A stretch of DNA of 64,000 nt from Coriobacteriaceae bacterium (GTDB lineage: Bacteria > Actinomycetota > Coriobacteriia > Coriobacteriales > Coriobacteriaceae): assembly GCA_015062655.1 (NCBI GenBank), contig SUUG01000007.1, positions 1 through 64,000 of the forward strand, written 5' to 3'. The position numbers and the translations under genes are program-made. Below the pieces are notes generated by a model that had not been told where the DNA came from, did not search any database, and saw only the letters and a program-made list of their open reading frames with translations. Shown piece by piece: positions 8,105 to 16,751 of the stretch. Within the stretch, counting starts at the first letter, position 1. Each line of letters begins with the position of its first letter.

Positions 8105-9292
8105 ATGCTCAACGCGATTGAAATCAGCCCTGATATCTGGTGGGTGGGCGGCATCGACTGGAACGAGCGGTCGTTCCACGGCTATTCCACCGAGCGGGGC
8201 ATCACCTACAACGCCTATCTCATCATGGATGAGAAGGTCACGCTCATCGACACGGCCAAGGCCACGTTCTCAGATGAGTTCATGCAGCGCATCAGCCAGG
8301 TGGTCGACCCGTCCAAGATCGAGGTCATCGTCGCCAACCACGTGGAGATGGACCACTCGGGCAGCATCCCCGTGATCCTCAAGCACGCGCCCAACGCCAA
8401 GATCTACGCGAGCGGCCCGGCGGGCGTGAACGAGCTCCGCGCCCACTTCGGCATCGAGGTCGAGGGCGTGAAGACGGGCGACACCCTCTCCATCGGCAAG
8501 CGCACCCTCTCCTTCGTGCAGACGCCCATGGTGCACTGGCCCGACAACATGGTCACCTATTGCCCCGAGGACAAGATCCTTTTCTCCAACGACTGCTTCG
8601 GCCAGCACTTCGCCACCACCAAGCGCTTCGACGACGAGGTGGACCGCTGCGAGCTCTTCCGCCAGGCCAAGAAGTACTACGCCAACATCGTGCTGCCCTA
8701 CGGCCCGCAGGCGCAAAACGCGCTCAAGGCCGTCAAGGGCCTCGACATCAAGATGATCGCCACGAGCCACGGCATCATCTGGCGCAGCTACATCAAGGAG
8801 ATCATCGAGAAGTACGATGCCTGGAGCACCTACCAGGTGGAGGAGAAGGCCGTGGTGGCGTTCGACTCCATGTGGCACTCCACCGAGCTCATGGCCCGCG
8901 AGATCACCGATGCCTTCATCGCCGAGGGCATCCCGGCCACGCTGTTCGACATCAAGGCCACGCACGTCTCCGACATGATCCTCGAGATGATGGACGCGCG
9001 CTACGTGGCCGTGGGCTCGCCCACGCTCAACTCCAACATGCTGCCCACGGTGGCGGGCTTCCTCGCGTACATGCGCGGCCTCATGCCCCGCAACCCGCAG
9101 CGCATCGGCCTGGCCTTCGGCAGCTACGGTTGGGCGCCGCTCGGTCCCAAGCAGGTGTACGAGGGCCTCGAGCAGTGCAAGTTCAACCTGCCCGTGCCGG
9201 TGATCGCCCACCAGTGGATCCCCACCGCAGACGACCTCTCTGAGCTCCAGGCGCAGGTGCGCCGCGTGATCGAGGAGGGCAAGGAGGCCTAA
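8105..9292 (+). CDS. fprA: A-type flavoprotein / flavodiiron protein (O2 or NO reductase)
   Basis: The 395-residue protein has an N-terminal metallo-beta-lactamase-like diiron domain (about 1-250) and a C-terminal flavodoxin domain (VVAFDSMWHSTELMA, then GSPTLNSNMLP and GSYGWAPLGPK). The diiron ligands are visible: HVEMDH, the His in HWPDN, the Asp in FSNDCFG and the His in TSHGIIWR. Such enzymes reduce O2 to water (or NO to N2O) with electrons from rubredoxin or similar carriers and protect anaerobes. ATG 8105 follows TAGGAGG. A TATGAT box lies at 8065-8070. It is a single-gene unit next to the O2-sensitive hydrogenase operon, consistent with a protective role. Confidence 0.92.
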   Translation: MLNAIEISPDIWWVGGIDWNERSFHGYSTERGITYNAYLIMDEKVTLIDTAKATFSDEFMQRISQVVDPSKIEVIVANHVEMDHSGSIPVILKHAPNAKIYASGPAGVNELRAHFGIEVEGVKTGDTLSIGKRTLSFVQTPMVHWPDNMVTYCPEDKILFSNDCFGQHFATTKRFDDEVDRCELFRQAKKYYANIVLPYGPQAQNALKAVKGLDIKMIATSHGIIWRSYIKEIIEKYDAWSTYQVEEKAVVAFDSMWHSTELMAREITDAFIAEGIPATLFDIKATHVSDMILEMMDARYVAVGSPTLNSNMLPTVAGFLAYMRGLMPRNPQRIGLAFGSYGWAPLGPKQVYEGLEQCKFNLPVPVIAHQWIPTADDLSELQAQVRRVIEEGKEA

Positions 9293-9328
9293 GGCCCCGC
9301 TCCGGTCAACGCTCACCGCGCTTCTTGG

Positions 9329-9360
9329 GCGCCGGCGGCATTCGTCGCCGGCGCTTTTTT
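9329..9360 (+). terminator. Strong intrinsic terminator
   Basis: GCGCCGGCG (9329-9337) pairs perfectly with CGCCGGCGC (9346-9354) across an 8-nt loop and is followed by six T. It separates the flavodiiron gene from the hydrogenase operon. Confidence 0.92.
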
Positions 9361-9451
9361 CTGCCCGGGCGGTGTGGGACGCGCCCCCGCCAAGTGGTAA
9401 CATTTAACAAATTGCGCCGAAACAAGGTCGTTAGCGTACAGAGGGGTGTCT

Positions 9452-12307
9452 ATGGCCATAATAGGAATGCTGCTCGCCGTCCCATTGGCGGCGGCGGGGC
9501 TGCTGCTTTGCACTCGCACGGATTCCCAGCGGGATCCGATCGCGATCGGGGCGGCTTCGATCATCGCGGTCCTGGCGGTCGCGACCGGGGTGCTGTATTT
9601 GAACGCGCCCGCCGCCTTCACGGTCCCTGAGGCGGTGGCCACGGGAGGTACGTACGCGGCGGCCCTCATCGACGTGCTGCTCGCCGGCATCGTCTTGAGC
9701 TACGCGATCCGCTACCGCAACGCGCCCGCGCTCGGGCTCGGCGCGGTGCAGCTCGCCACCGCCATCTGGTGCGGCGTGCTGGCCATCGAGGCCCCCGAGC
9801 ACTCCACCTCCCCGCTCTACATCGACAACCTCTCGGTGATCATGGTGCTCATCGTGGGCGTGGTGGGGAGCCTCATCTGCGTGTACGCGCTCGGCTACAT
9901 GAAGGACTTCCAGGCGCATCAGCCCGCGGGCGCGACCGACCGCCGCAGCCGCTTTTTGGCGCTCATGTTCCTGTTCCTGTCCGCCATGTTCCTGATCGTC
10001 CTCTCCGACAACATCGATTGGCTGCTCGCCGGCTGGGAGATCACCACGGTCTGCTCCTTCCTGATGATCGGCTACGAGCAGACCGATGAGTCCCGGAAGA
10101 GCGCGCTTCTGCAGATCAACCTCAACATGGTCGGCGGCATCGCCTTCCATGCCGCCGTGATCGCCATGCACGGCGCCGGGATCCCGCTCTCGCTGAACGC
10201 GCTGCCGCTTGCGGCGCTCAACATGGGAACCGGCCCGCTCGTGCTCCCGCTGCTCCTGCTCGCGCTCGCCGGCCTGGTGAAGGCCGCCCAGATGCCCTTC
10301 CACCGCTGGCTGCTCGGCGCCATGGTGGCGCCCACGCCCACGAGCGCGCTGCTGCACTCGTCCACAATGGTCAAGGCCGGCGTCTTCCTGCTCGTCAAGC
10401 TCGCGCCGCTGTTCACGATGGTGCCCGTGGCCTCGCTCGCCGTGGTGGGCGTCGGCGGCGTGACCTTCGTGCTCTGCAGCTTCATGGCCATCTCGCAAAG
10501 CAACGCCAAGCGCGTGCTCGCCTACTCAACGATCGCGAACCTGGGCCTCATCTCCGCCTGCGCCGGCGTGGGCACCGCGCCCGCCGTGTGGGCCGCCGTC
10601 TTCCTGATCATCTTCCACACGGTCTCGAAGTCCCTGCTCTTCCTGTGCGTGGGCACTGTCGAGCACCGCATCGGGAGCCGCAACATCGAGGACATGGACG
10701 GCCTGTTCAGCCGCCTGCCGCGCCTCACGCGCTTCATGATGCTCGGCATCATGGGCATGTTCGTGGCGCCGTTCGGCATGCTCATCTCCAAGTGGGCCAC
10801 GCTCGTCTCCTTCGCCGAGACGGGCAACGTCGTCTTCTTGATCCTGCTCGCCTTCGGCTCGGCTGCCACCTTCTTCTTCTGGGCGAAGTGGCTCGGCAAG
10901 CTCGCCGGCGTGCCGCAGCGCGCCGAGAACGAGGAGGGCGGGGTGCATCGCACCGAATGGGCGGCCATCGGCGCCGTCGCGCTGCTGCTGCTCGCGTGCT
11001 GCGTGGCGCTGCCCGCGCTGTCGCAGTTCGTGGTCGGTCCCTACCTGGCCGGGGTCTTCCTCGAGGCGCCGCGCCTCATCGACATCGACAACCTGGTCAT
11101 CATGGTCGTCATCGTCGTGTTCATCGCGATCGTGCTGCTCACGCCCTGGGGCCGTGCCAGCAAGAAGAAGCGCGTGGAGGTCTACCTCGGCGGCCAGTGC
11201 ACCGATCCTGACAGCCGCCGCTACCACGGCTCGATGGGCCGCACCATGACGTCCTCCAAGCGCAACTGGTACATGCAGGACATCTTCGGCGAAGGGCTCC
11301 TCACCCGGATCGGCGTGATCGTCTGCGCGGGCATGCTGTTCCTGGCCTTCGCCGCGTGCTTCGTGTTCGAGCCGAGCGCCCTCTCGGCGATCCTGTTCTT
11401 CAACAAGCGCGAGGTCCTGCTCGCGGGGCCGGGGCTTTTCGGGCTCCTCATCGGCACGGTGTGCTTCGCCGTGGTCGCGCCCATCGTGGGCTGCCTGCTC
11501 GACGGCCTCGACCGCAAGGTCTCGGCCCGCATGCAGGGCCGCGTGGGGCCGCGCCTGCTGCAGCCCTACTACGACGTGCGCAAGCTCCTGCAGAAGGAGC
11601 AGGCGAGCGTGAACGCGGTGGACGAGGCCTACATCACCTGCGCCCTGATCTTCTGCGCGGTCGCGGGCGGCATGTTCGTCTCCGGCTCCAACCTGCTCAT
11701 GTGCGTCTTCCTCGTCACCCTCGCCACGCTCTTCGTGGTGATCGCGGCCTACTCCGCGCGCTCGCCGTTCGCCGACACCGGCGCCGACCGCGAGTGCCTC
11801 CAGGTCATGAGCTACGAGCCGATGCTTCTGATCATGACCGTGGGCTTCTTCGCCGCGACCCAGTCCTTCGACGTGGCGCAGCTGACGAGCCTCTCGGCCC
11901 CCATCGTGGTCGAGCTGCTGCCCATCTTCGCGGGCCTGCTCTTCATCCTGACTATCAAGCTGCGCAAGTCGCCGTTCGACCTCTCCTACAGCCACCATGC
12001 GCACCAGGAGCTCGTCAAGGGCATCACCACTGAGATGAGCGGCCGCACCCTTGCCAAGGTGGAGGTCATGCACTGGTGCGAGAGCGTGCTGTTCCTCATG
12101 TGGGTCGGCATGTTCTTCATCTGGGACAGCCCGGTCGCGCCCGTGGTCGCGGTGGCCGTGGTCGCCGCCGTGTGGTTCTTCGAGGTCTGGATCGACAACA
12201 ACTTCGCGCGCGTGAAGTGGCAGACCTGCCTGAAGCTGGCCTGGCTCGTCGCGCTCGTGATGGGGCTCGTGAACCTGTCCTACGTCCTCATCACGCCGTT
12301 CATCTAA
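9452..12307 (+). CDS. Fused Ech/Hyf membrane subunit: NuoL-like antiporter domain plus NuoH-like domain
   Basis: This single 951-residue ORF carries two subunits that are normally separate. Residues about 1-590 are a NuoL/HyfB/EchA-like antiporter: the TM5 Glu (GWEITT), the TM7/8 Lys-His set (KAAQMPFHRWL, HSSTMVKAG) and NAKRVLAYSTI are present. After a polar linker (about 570-610) comes a NuoH/HyfC/EchB-like domain with RMQGRVGPRLLQPYYD and the quinone-site-like ADTGADRECLQVMSYEP. It should anchor the hydrogenase and couple H2 evolution to ion pumping. ATG 9452 follows GAGGGG. It is first of five tightly spaced genes. No frameshift or internal stop is seen at the junction. Confidence 0.9.
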   Translation: MAIIGMLLAVPLAAAGLLLCTRTDSQRDPIAIGAASIIAVLAVATGVLYLNAPAAFTVPEAVATGGTYAAALIDVLLAGIVLSYAIRYRNAPALGLGAVQLATAIWCGVLAIEAPEHSTSPLYIDNLSVIMVLIVGVVGSLICVYALGYMKDFQAHQPAGATDRRSRFLALMFLFLSAMFLIVLSDNIDWLLAGWEITTVCSFLMIGYEQTDESRKSALLQINLNMVGGIAFHAAVIAMHGAGIPLSLNALPLAALNMGTGPLVLPLLLLALAGLVKAAQMPFHRWLLGAMVAPTPTSALLHSSTMVKAGVFLLVKLAPLFTMVPVASLAVVGVGGVTFVLCSFMAISQSNAKRVLAYSTIANLGLISACAGVGTAPAVWAAVFLIIFHTVSKSLLFLCVGTVEHRIGSRNIEDMDGLFSRLPRLTRFMMLGIMGMFVAPFGMLISKWATLVSFAETGNVVFLILLAFGSAATFFFWAKWLGKLAGVPQRAENEEGGVHRTEWAAIGAVALLLLACCVALPALSQFVVGPYLAGVFLEAPRLIDIDNLVIMVVIVVFIAIVLLTPWGRASKKKRVEVYLGGQCTDPDSRRYHGSMGRTMTSSKRNWYMQDIFGEGLLTRIGVIVCAGMLFLAFAACFVFEPSALSAILFFNKREVLLAGPGLFGLLIGTVCFAVVAPIVGCLLDGLDRKVSARMQGRVGPRLLQPYYDVRKLLQKEQASVNAVDEAYITCALIFCAVAGGMFVSGSNLLMCVFLVTLATLFVVIAAYSARSPFADTGADRECLQVMSYEPMLLIMTVGFFAATQSFDVAQLTSLSAPIVVELLPIFAGLLFILTIKLRKSPFDLSYSHHAHQELVKGITTEMSGRTLAKVEVMHWCESVLFLMWVGMFFIWDSPVAPVVAVAVVAAVWFFEVWIDNNFARVKWQTCLKLAWLVALVMGLVNLSYVLITPFI

Positions 12308-12320
12308 GGAGGTGCCAACC

Positions 12321-12842
12321 GTGGGTTACTCATCGAAATCACCCTGGCTCATCCACTACGACGGATCGAGCTGCAACGGTTGCGATATCGAGGTGCTCGA
12401 CGCCCTCACCCCGCTCTACGACATCGAGCGGTTCGGCATCATCAACACCGGCAACCCCAAGCACGCCGACATCTTCCTGGTCACCGGCTCGGTGAACCAC
12501 CAGAACATCGGGGTCGTGCAGCACATCTACGAGCAGATGCTCGAGCCCAAGGTGGTCGTCGCCTGCGGCGTGTGCGCCTGCACGGGCGGCGTCTTCCGCG
12601 ACTGCTACAACGTGCTCGGCGGCGTGGACAAGGCGATCCCCGTCGACGTGTACGCGCCGGGCTGCGCCATCCGCCCCGAGTCCATCATCGACGCCGTGCT
12701 CGAGGGCGTGAAGGTGCTCGATGCCAAGGCCGAGCGCATGAGCCGGGGCCTGCCGGCCACGGACCCCGAGACGGCGCCCGCCGTGCCCGGCTCAGAGGCC
12801 GGCGCCAACGCGGCCATGAACCTCGCGAAGGAGACTGACTAG
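12321..12842 (+). CDS. Ech-type hydrogenase small subunit (NuoB-like)
   Basis: The 173-residue protein is the electron-transfer small subunit of a group 4 [NiFe]-hydrogenase. Proximal [4Fe-4S] ligands are visible: SSCNGCDIEVLD, the Cys in GVCACTGGVF and the Cys in YAPGCAIRPE. GTG 12321 is chosen as start because AAGGAGG lies 8 nt upstream; an in-frame GTG at 12312 overlaps the ribosome site. The gene follows the fused membrane subunit by 13 bp and its stop directly abuts the ATG of the next gene, so translation is probably coupled. The tail after about residue 140 is Ala/Glu-rich. Confidence 0.9.
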   Translation: MGYSSKSPWLIHYDGSSCNGCDIEVLDALTPLYDIERFGIINTGNPKHADIFLVTGSVNHQNIGVVQHIYEQMLEPKVVVACGVCACTGGVFRDCYNVLGGVDKAIPVDVYAPGCAIRPESIIDAVLEGVKVLDAKAERMSRGLPATDPETAPAVPGSEAGANAAMNLAKETD

Positions 12843-13574
12843 ATGTACACCACCTCTTTTGAGGAGCTGCCGCTGGGCGACCTGCTCGCCCGCGTGCAGA
12901 CCCTGCGCCATCAGGGCATCCGGTTCGTGCAGCTGTGCGCCGAGCGCGGATCGGACGATGCGATGAACATGCTCTACACCTTTTACGACGAGGAGCACGA
13001 CGCGGCGCTGAACCTCATCGTGCCGCTCGCCGCGGGCGATGTGGTCCCGTCGATCCAGGAGCTGTACTTCTCGTCGTTCACGTTCGAGAACGAGACGCAC
13101 GACCTGTTCGGGGTCCCCTTCGCCAACATGAAGCTCGATTTCGCCGGCCACTTCTTCAATGTGGCGCAGGACGCGCCCATGACGATCCTCTCGCCTGAGC
13201 AGAAGGCCGCCCGCGATAAGGCGGCGAAGGCGCAGGCCGCCAAGGCCGCCCGCGAGGTCAAGGCCGCCGCGGCGGCGCGCGAGGCCGCGGAGGACACGTC
13301 CGCCGAGCGCGCGCTCACCACCTCGGCCGCCGAGGCCGACGCCGCGGCCGTCGCCGAAGTGAACAAGCTGGCGCCCCGTGCCGCAGCCGAGGCGGCCGAG
13401 AAGCCGGCCGCTGCCGCCCCCGCGCCGGCGGAGGACGCCGAGGCCGCCCGCCTCGCCAAGACGGCTGCCAAGATCGCGGCGATGCCGCCCGAGAAGGCCG
13501 CCGCGGCCCGTGCTGCGCTCGCCGCCAAGGGCATCGTGCTGCCGGATATCTCAGACCAGAAGGAGGGCGAGTAG
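12843..13574 (+). CDS. Ech-type hydrogenase NuoC-like subunit with long Ala/Lys-rich tail
   Basis: The protein has 243 residues. The first ~115 match the NuoC/30-kDa/EchD fold, with the typical FTFENETHDLFGVPF block. From about residue 118 to 235 it is low-complexity, dominated by Ala, Lys and Glu (AAKAQAAKAAREVKAAAAA), probably helical or coiled, which doubles the usual EchD length. A similar but shorter tail is on the ferredoxin-like subunit of the same operon. The subunit bridges small and large subunits. ATG follows the previous stop with no gap, and the next gene starts 1 nt after this stop. Confidence 0.85.
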   Translation: MYTTSFEELPLGDLLARVQTLRHQGIRFVQLCAERGSDDAMNMLYTFYDEEHDAALNLIVPLAAGDVVPSIQELYFSSFTFENETHDLFGVPFANMKLDFAGHFFNVAQDAPMTILSPEQKAARDKAAKAQAAKAAREVKAAAAAREAAEDTSAERALTTSAAEADAAAVAEVNKLAPRAAAEAAEKPAAAAPAPAEDAEAARLAKTAAKIAAMPPEKAAAARAALAAKGIVLPDISDQKEGE

Positions 13575-13575
13575 C

Positions 13576-14670
13576 ATGGCAACCCGTTCCGTCATCCCGT
13601 TCGGCCCGCAGCATCCCGTGCTGCCGGAGCCCGTCCACCTCGACCTTGTGGTTGAGGACGAGCGCGTGATCGAGGCCATCCCGCAGATCGGCTACGTGCA
13701 CCGCGGTCTTGAGAAGCTCGTCGAGAAGCGCGATTTCAACCAGTTCGCCTACATCGCCGAGCGCATCTGCGGCATCTGCAGCTTCGGTCACGGCTGGGGC
13801 TACACCGAGGCCACCGAGCGCCTGCTCGGCCTCGAGGTCCCGCGCCGCGCGTCGTATATCCGCGTGATTCTGCAGGAGCTCTCGCGCATCCACTCGCATC
13901 TGCTGTGGCTGGGGCTCCTCGCCGACGCCTTCGGGTTCGAGAGCCTGTTCAACCACTGCTGGCGCCTGCGCGAGACGATCCTCGACATCTTCCAGGAGAC
14001 CTGCGGCGGCCGCATCATCCTCTCCATCACCATAGTGGGCGGCCTCACGCACGACATCGACGACGCCCTCCTGCGCCGCGCCTGCGAGAAGCTCGATGAC
14101 CTCGAGCGCGAGTACCACACCATCGTGAACACTATGCTCAACGACGACTCGGTGCGCAGCCGCCTGTGCGGCGTGGGCACGATCAACTACGAGGAGGCCC
14201 TGAACCTCTCGATGGTGGGGCCTTTCGCCAAGGGCTCGGGCGTGTCGCACGACATGCGCACGACCGGCTTCAGCGCCTACGGCGACCTCGAGCACTTCGA
14301 GCCGATCGTGGCCACCGAGGGCGACTGCTACGCCCGCTGCAAGGTGCGCTGTGAGGAGATCTACCAGGCCATCGCCATCATCAAGGAGCTCGTCGCCAAG
14401 ATCCCGCACGACGGTATCGGGCAGGCGCCCGGCCCCAAGGTGAAACCCGAGGCGAATTCCCGCGCGCACGTGCTCATCGAGCAGCCGCGCGGCGAGGCGT
14501 TCTACTACGTGCGCGGCAACGGCACGAAGTTCCTCGACCGCTTCCGCCTGCGCACGCCGACCTCCCAGAACCTGGGCGGTATGACGAAGGCGCTGCAGGG
14601 CGTGGACGTGGCCGACGTGCCGATGATCATTCTGACCATCGACCCGTGCATCAGCTGCGCGGAAAGGTAG
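13576..14670 (+). CDS. Ech-type [NiFe]-hydrogenase large (catalytic) subunit
   Basis: The 364-residue NuoD-like subunit keeps all four Ni-Fe Cys ligands: the L1 motif ERICGICSFGHGW (near residue 60) and the L2 motif DPCISCAER at the extreme C-terminus. It is thus a real hydrogenase, not a complex I relative. It ends at the L2 motif with almost no extension, so proteolytic maturation by an HycI-type protease is probably not needed, as known for Ech. Expected reaction: ferredoxin-linked H+ reduction/H2 oxidation. Maturation genes (hypA-F) are not in the window. ATG 13576 follows GGAGGGCGA. Confidence 0.93.
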   Translation: MATRSVIPFGPQHPVLPEPVHLDLVVEDERVIEAIPQIGYVHRGLEKLVEKRDFNQFAYIAERICGICSFGHGWGYTEATERLLGLEVPRRASYIRVILQELSRIHSHLLWLGLLADAFGFESLFNHCWRLRETILDIFQETCGGRIILSITIVGGLTHDIDDALLRRACEKLDDLEREYHTIVNTMLNDDSVRSRLCGVGTINYEEALNLSMVGPFAKGSGVSHDMRTTGFSAYGDLEHFEPIVATEGDCYARCKVRCEEIYQAIAIIKELVAKIPHDGIGQAPGPKVKPEANSRAHVLIEQPRGEAFYYVRGNGTKFLDRFRLRTPTSQNLGGMTKALQGVDVADVPMIILTIDPCISCAER

Positions 14671-14675
14671 GGAGC

Positions 14676-15158
14676 ATGGGCGGATTCAAGCTGGGGAAGA
14701 TGACGCTGCGCTCGCTGTTCAGCAAGCCGGCGACGGTGCGCTACCCCTATGAGAAGCGCGAGCTGTACCCGGCGATGCGCGGGCACATCGTGAACGACAT
14801 CGATGCCTGCATTCTCTGCGGCATGTGCGTCCGGGTGTGCCCGGCCGACGCGCTCGTGGTCGATCGCAAGGCGGGGGATTGGACGATCAACCCCTACAAG
14901 TGCGTGCAGTGCGCGAACTGCGTGGGGGCGTGCCCGAAGAGCTCGCTTTCGATGGAGCGCGAGGCGACGGCGGTCACGAGCAGCATGTCCACGGTGACGA
15001 TGCACAAGGACGTTCCCGCCAAGCCGGCCGCGGGCGCCGCGCGCCCGAAGCGGGCGCTCACGCCGGAGCAGGAGGCAAAGGCCGCGGCGATCCGCGCGAA
15101 AAAGGCCGCGAAGGCCGCCGCGGAGCAGGCTGCTGCTGCGGAGGGCCCTGCCGAGTAG
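14676..15158 (+). CDS. Ech-type hydrogenase ferredoxin-like subunit (NuoI-like) with Ala/Lys-rich tail
   Basis: The 160-residue protein carries two [4Fe-4S] motifs, CILCGMCVRVCPADAL and CVQCANCVGACPKSSL, which pass electrons between soluble ferredoxin and the small subunit. Residues about 112-160 are an Ala/Lys-rich tail (EAKAAAIRAKKAAKAAAEQ) similar in composition to the tail on the NuoC-like subunit. ATG 14676 follows AGGGAG and lies 5 nt after the large-subunit stop. It is the last gene of the operon. Confidence 0.9.
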   Translation: MGGFKLGKMTLRSLFSKPATVRYPYEKRELYPAMRGHIVNDIDACILCGMCVRVCPADALVVDRKAGDWTINPYKCVQCANCVGACPKSSLSMEREATAVTSSMSTVTMHKDVPAKPAAGAARPKRALTPEQEAKAAAIRAKKAAKAAAEQAAAAEGPAE

Positions 15159-15214
15159 GAGTTCGGGCCGGGTGGCTGGTCGCTGCGGCCCAGAAAGACG
15201 GGCTTAGGTAGAAC

Positions 15215-15250
15215 GGGTGGTCGCGCTCAAGGAGCGCGACCACCCTTTCT
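15215..15250 (+). terminator. Strong intrinsic terminator of the hydrogenase operon
   Basis: A 14-bp perfect stem, GGGTGGTCGCGCTC (15215-15228) with GAGCGCGACCACCC (15232-15245), has a 3-nt loop followed by TTTCTT. Confidence 0.93.
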
Positions 15251-15364
15251 TATGCGTATGGGGGCGAAAAGGTTTGCGTGCAAAAGCCCCGGAAACCTAT
15301 AGCGCCTTACTAAAGCTATGCAGACCGGGCGCCCCGCGCGGTGCGCATCGCCGATGCGGCCCGT

Positions 15365-15370
15365 TATAAT
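15365..15370 (+). promoter_or_regulatory. -10 box (TATAAT) of the DUF362 gene
   Basis: A consensus TATAAT lies 39 bp upstream of the ATG at 15409. The -35 region (TGCGCA) is poor. The box makes the longer in-frame start at 15376 unlikely, because it would lie at the transcript start. Confidence 0.5.
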
Positions 15371-15408
15371 ACAGCGTGTCGCTTAAAACAGAATCTGAGG
15401 GGGATTCC

Positions 15409-16608
15409 ATGTCCGATGCAGTCGCGTCGCCTGCGAAGGTGTACTTCACCAACCTGCGTACCCACGGCAAGGAGAGCCAGCTGGACAAGCTCAAACGCCT
15501 CGTCCGCCGCGCGGGAATCGATCAGATCGATTTCCAGAACAAGTTCGTCGCCATCAAGATCCACTTCGGCGAGCTCGGCAACCTGTCGTTTTTGCGCCCC
15601 AATTACGCGCGGGCCGTCGCCGACGTGGTGAAGGAGCTCGGCGGCAAGCCGTTCCTCACCGACTGCAACACGCTGTACGTGGGCAGCCGCAAGAACGCGC
15701 TCGAGCACATCGACTGCGCCTACCAAAACGGCTTCACACCCTACGCGACCGGGTGCCACGTCATCATCGCCGACGGCCTCAAGGGCACCGACGAGGAGCT
15801 CGTCCCCGTTCAGGGCGGCGAGTACGTCAAGAAGGCCAAGATCGGCCAGGCGCTCATGGACGCCGACATCGTCATCAGCCTCACGCACTTCAAGGGCCAC
15901 GAGAACGCCGGCTTCGGCGGCGCGATGAAGAACCTCGGCATGGGCGGCGGCAGCCGCGCCGGCAAGATGGAGCAGCACGCCTCCGGCAAGCCGAGCGTGA
16001 ACCCCGAGGCCTGCATCAGCTGCCGCGCGTGCGAGCGCATCTGCGCGCACGACGCCATCTCCTTCAACGGGACCCGCGAGATCACCTTGCCGAACGGCAA
16101 AACCCGCGAGATCCCAGTCGCGTTCATCGACCACGACCGCTGCGCGGGCTGCGGCCGCTGCATCGGCGTGTGCAACCAGGACGCCATCGCGGCCGACTAC
16201 GGCGCAGCCGCCGAGGTCCTGAACTGCAGGATCGCCGAGTACACCAAGGCCATCGTCCAGGACCGCCCGAACTTCCACATCTCGCTCGCGCTCGACATCA
16301 GCCCCAACTGCGACTGCCACTCCGAGAACGACACGCCCATCGTGCCCGACATCGGCATGTTCGCGAGCTTCGATCCCGTGGCGATCGACAAGGCCTGCGT
16401 CGACGCCGCGCTCGCCCAGCCGGCGATGCCCGGCACCGAGCTCACCGAGGCGCGCGAGCGCCTGGAGGCCGAGGGCGGCCTCACCGAGGAGGTCGCGCGC
16501 GACCACTTCCGCGTGCTGCATCCCGACACCGCCTGGTCCGCGATGATCGAGCACGGCGAGAAGATCGGTCTCGGCACGAGCGTGTACGAGCTGATCGAGG
16601 TCAAGTAG
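15409..16608 (+). CDS. DUF362 iron-sulfur protein with two [4Fe-4S] ferredoxin motifs
   Basis: The 399-residue protein has an N-terminal DUF362 domain (KIHFGELGNLSFLRP, DIVISLTHFKGHENAGFGGA) with an inserted dicluster ferredoxin (CISCRACERICAHDAI and CAGCGRCIGVCNQDAI, about residues 205-265), then the second DUF362 half (LDISPNCDCH, FASFDPVAIDKA). Function of the family is not settled; it is a redox or metal-site protein common in anaerobes. ATG 15409 follows GAGGGGG. It is transcribed alone, but its position next to the Ech operon suggests a link to ferredoxin metabolism. Confidence 0.88.
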   Translation: MSDAVASPAKVYFTNLRTHGKESQLDKLKRLVRRAGIDQIDFQNKFVAIKIHFGELGNLSFLRPNYARAVADVVKELGGKPFLTDCNTLYVGSRKNALEHIDCAYQNGFTPYATGCHVIIADGLKGTDEELVPVQGGEYVKKAKIGQALMDADIVISLTHFKGHENAGFGGAMKNLGMGGGSRAGKMEQHASGKPSVNPEACISCRACERICAHDAISFNGTREITLPNGKTREIPVAFIDHDRCAGCGRCIGVCNQDAIAADYGAAAEVLNCRIAEYTKAIVQDRPNFHISLALDISPNCDCHSENDTPIVPDIGMFASFDPVAIDKACVDAALAQPAMPGTELTEARERLEAEGGLTEEVARDHFRVLHPDTAWSAMIEHGEKIGLGTSVYELIEVK

Positions 16609-16646
16609 GGCCGCAGGGCGCCGCGCTCCCGGCACATGGAGATATG

Positions 16647-16700
16647 AGGGGTCGGTGCGCTCCGGGACACAGCTGCTGTCCTGCGCATTCGGCCCCTTTC
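16647..16700 (+). terminator. Probable terminator after the DUF362 gene
   Basis: A long imperfect stem pairs GGGGTCGGTGCGC (from about 16648) with GCGCATTCGGCCCC, and has an inner GGACA/TGTCC stem. It ends in CTTTC. Confidence 0.55.
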
Positions 16701-16706
16701 ATCTGA

Positions 16707-16712
16707 TATAGT
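16707..16712 (+). promoter_or_regulatory. -10-like box (TATAGT) of the hemolysin III gene
   Basis: TATAGT sits directly before an in-frame ATG at 16713. Transcription would start downstream of that ATG, which supports the start at 16752 for the next gene. Confidence 0.4.
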
Positions 16713-16751
16713 ATGCGGAAGCGTTTTCTTCAGGAGGCTCAAACCAACCGC

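Noticed and set aside
13576..14670. Large subunit as complex I NuoD rather than hydrogenase
   Set aside because: All four Ni-Fe Cys ligands (CGIC and CISC) are present, so it is a hydrogenase.
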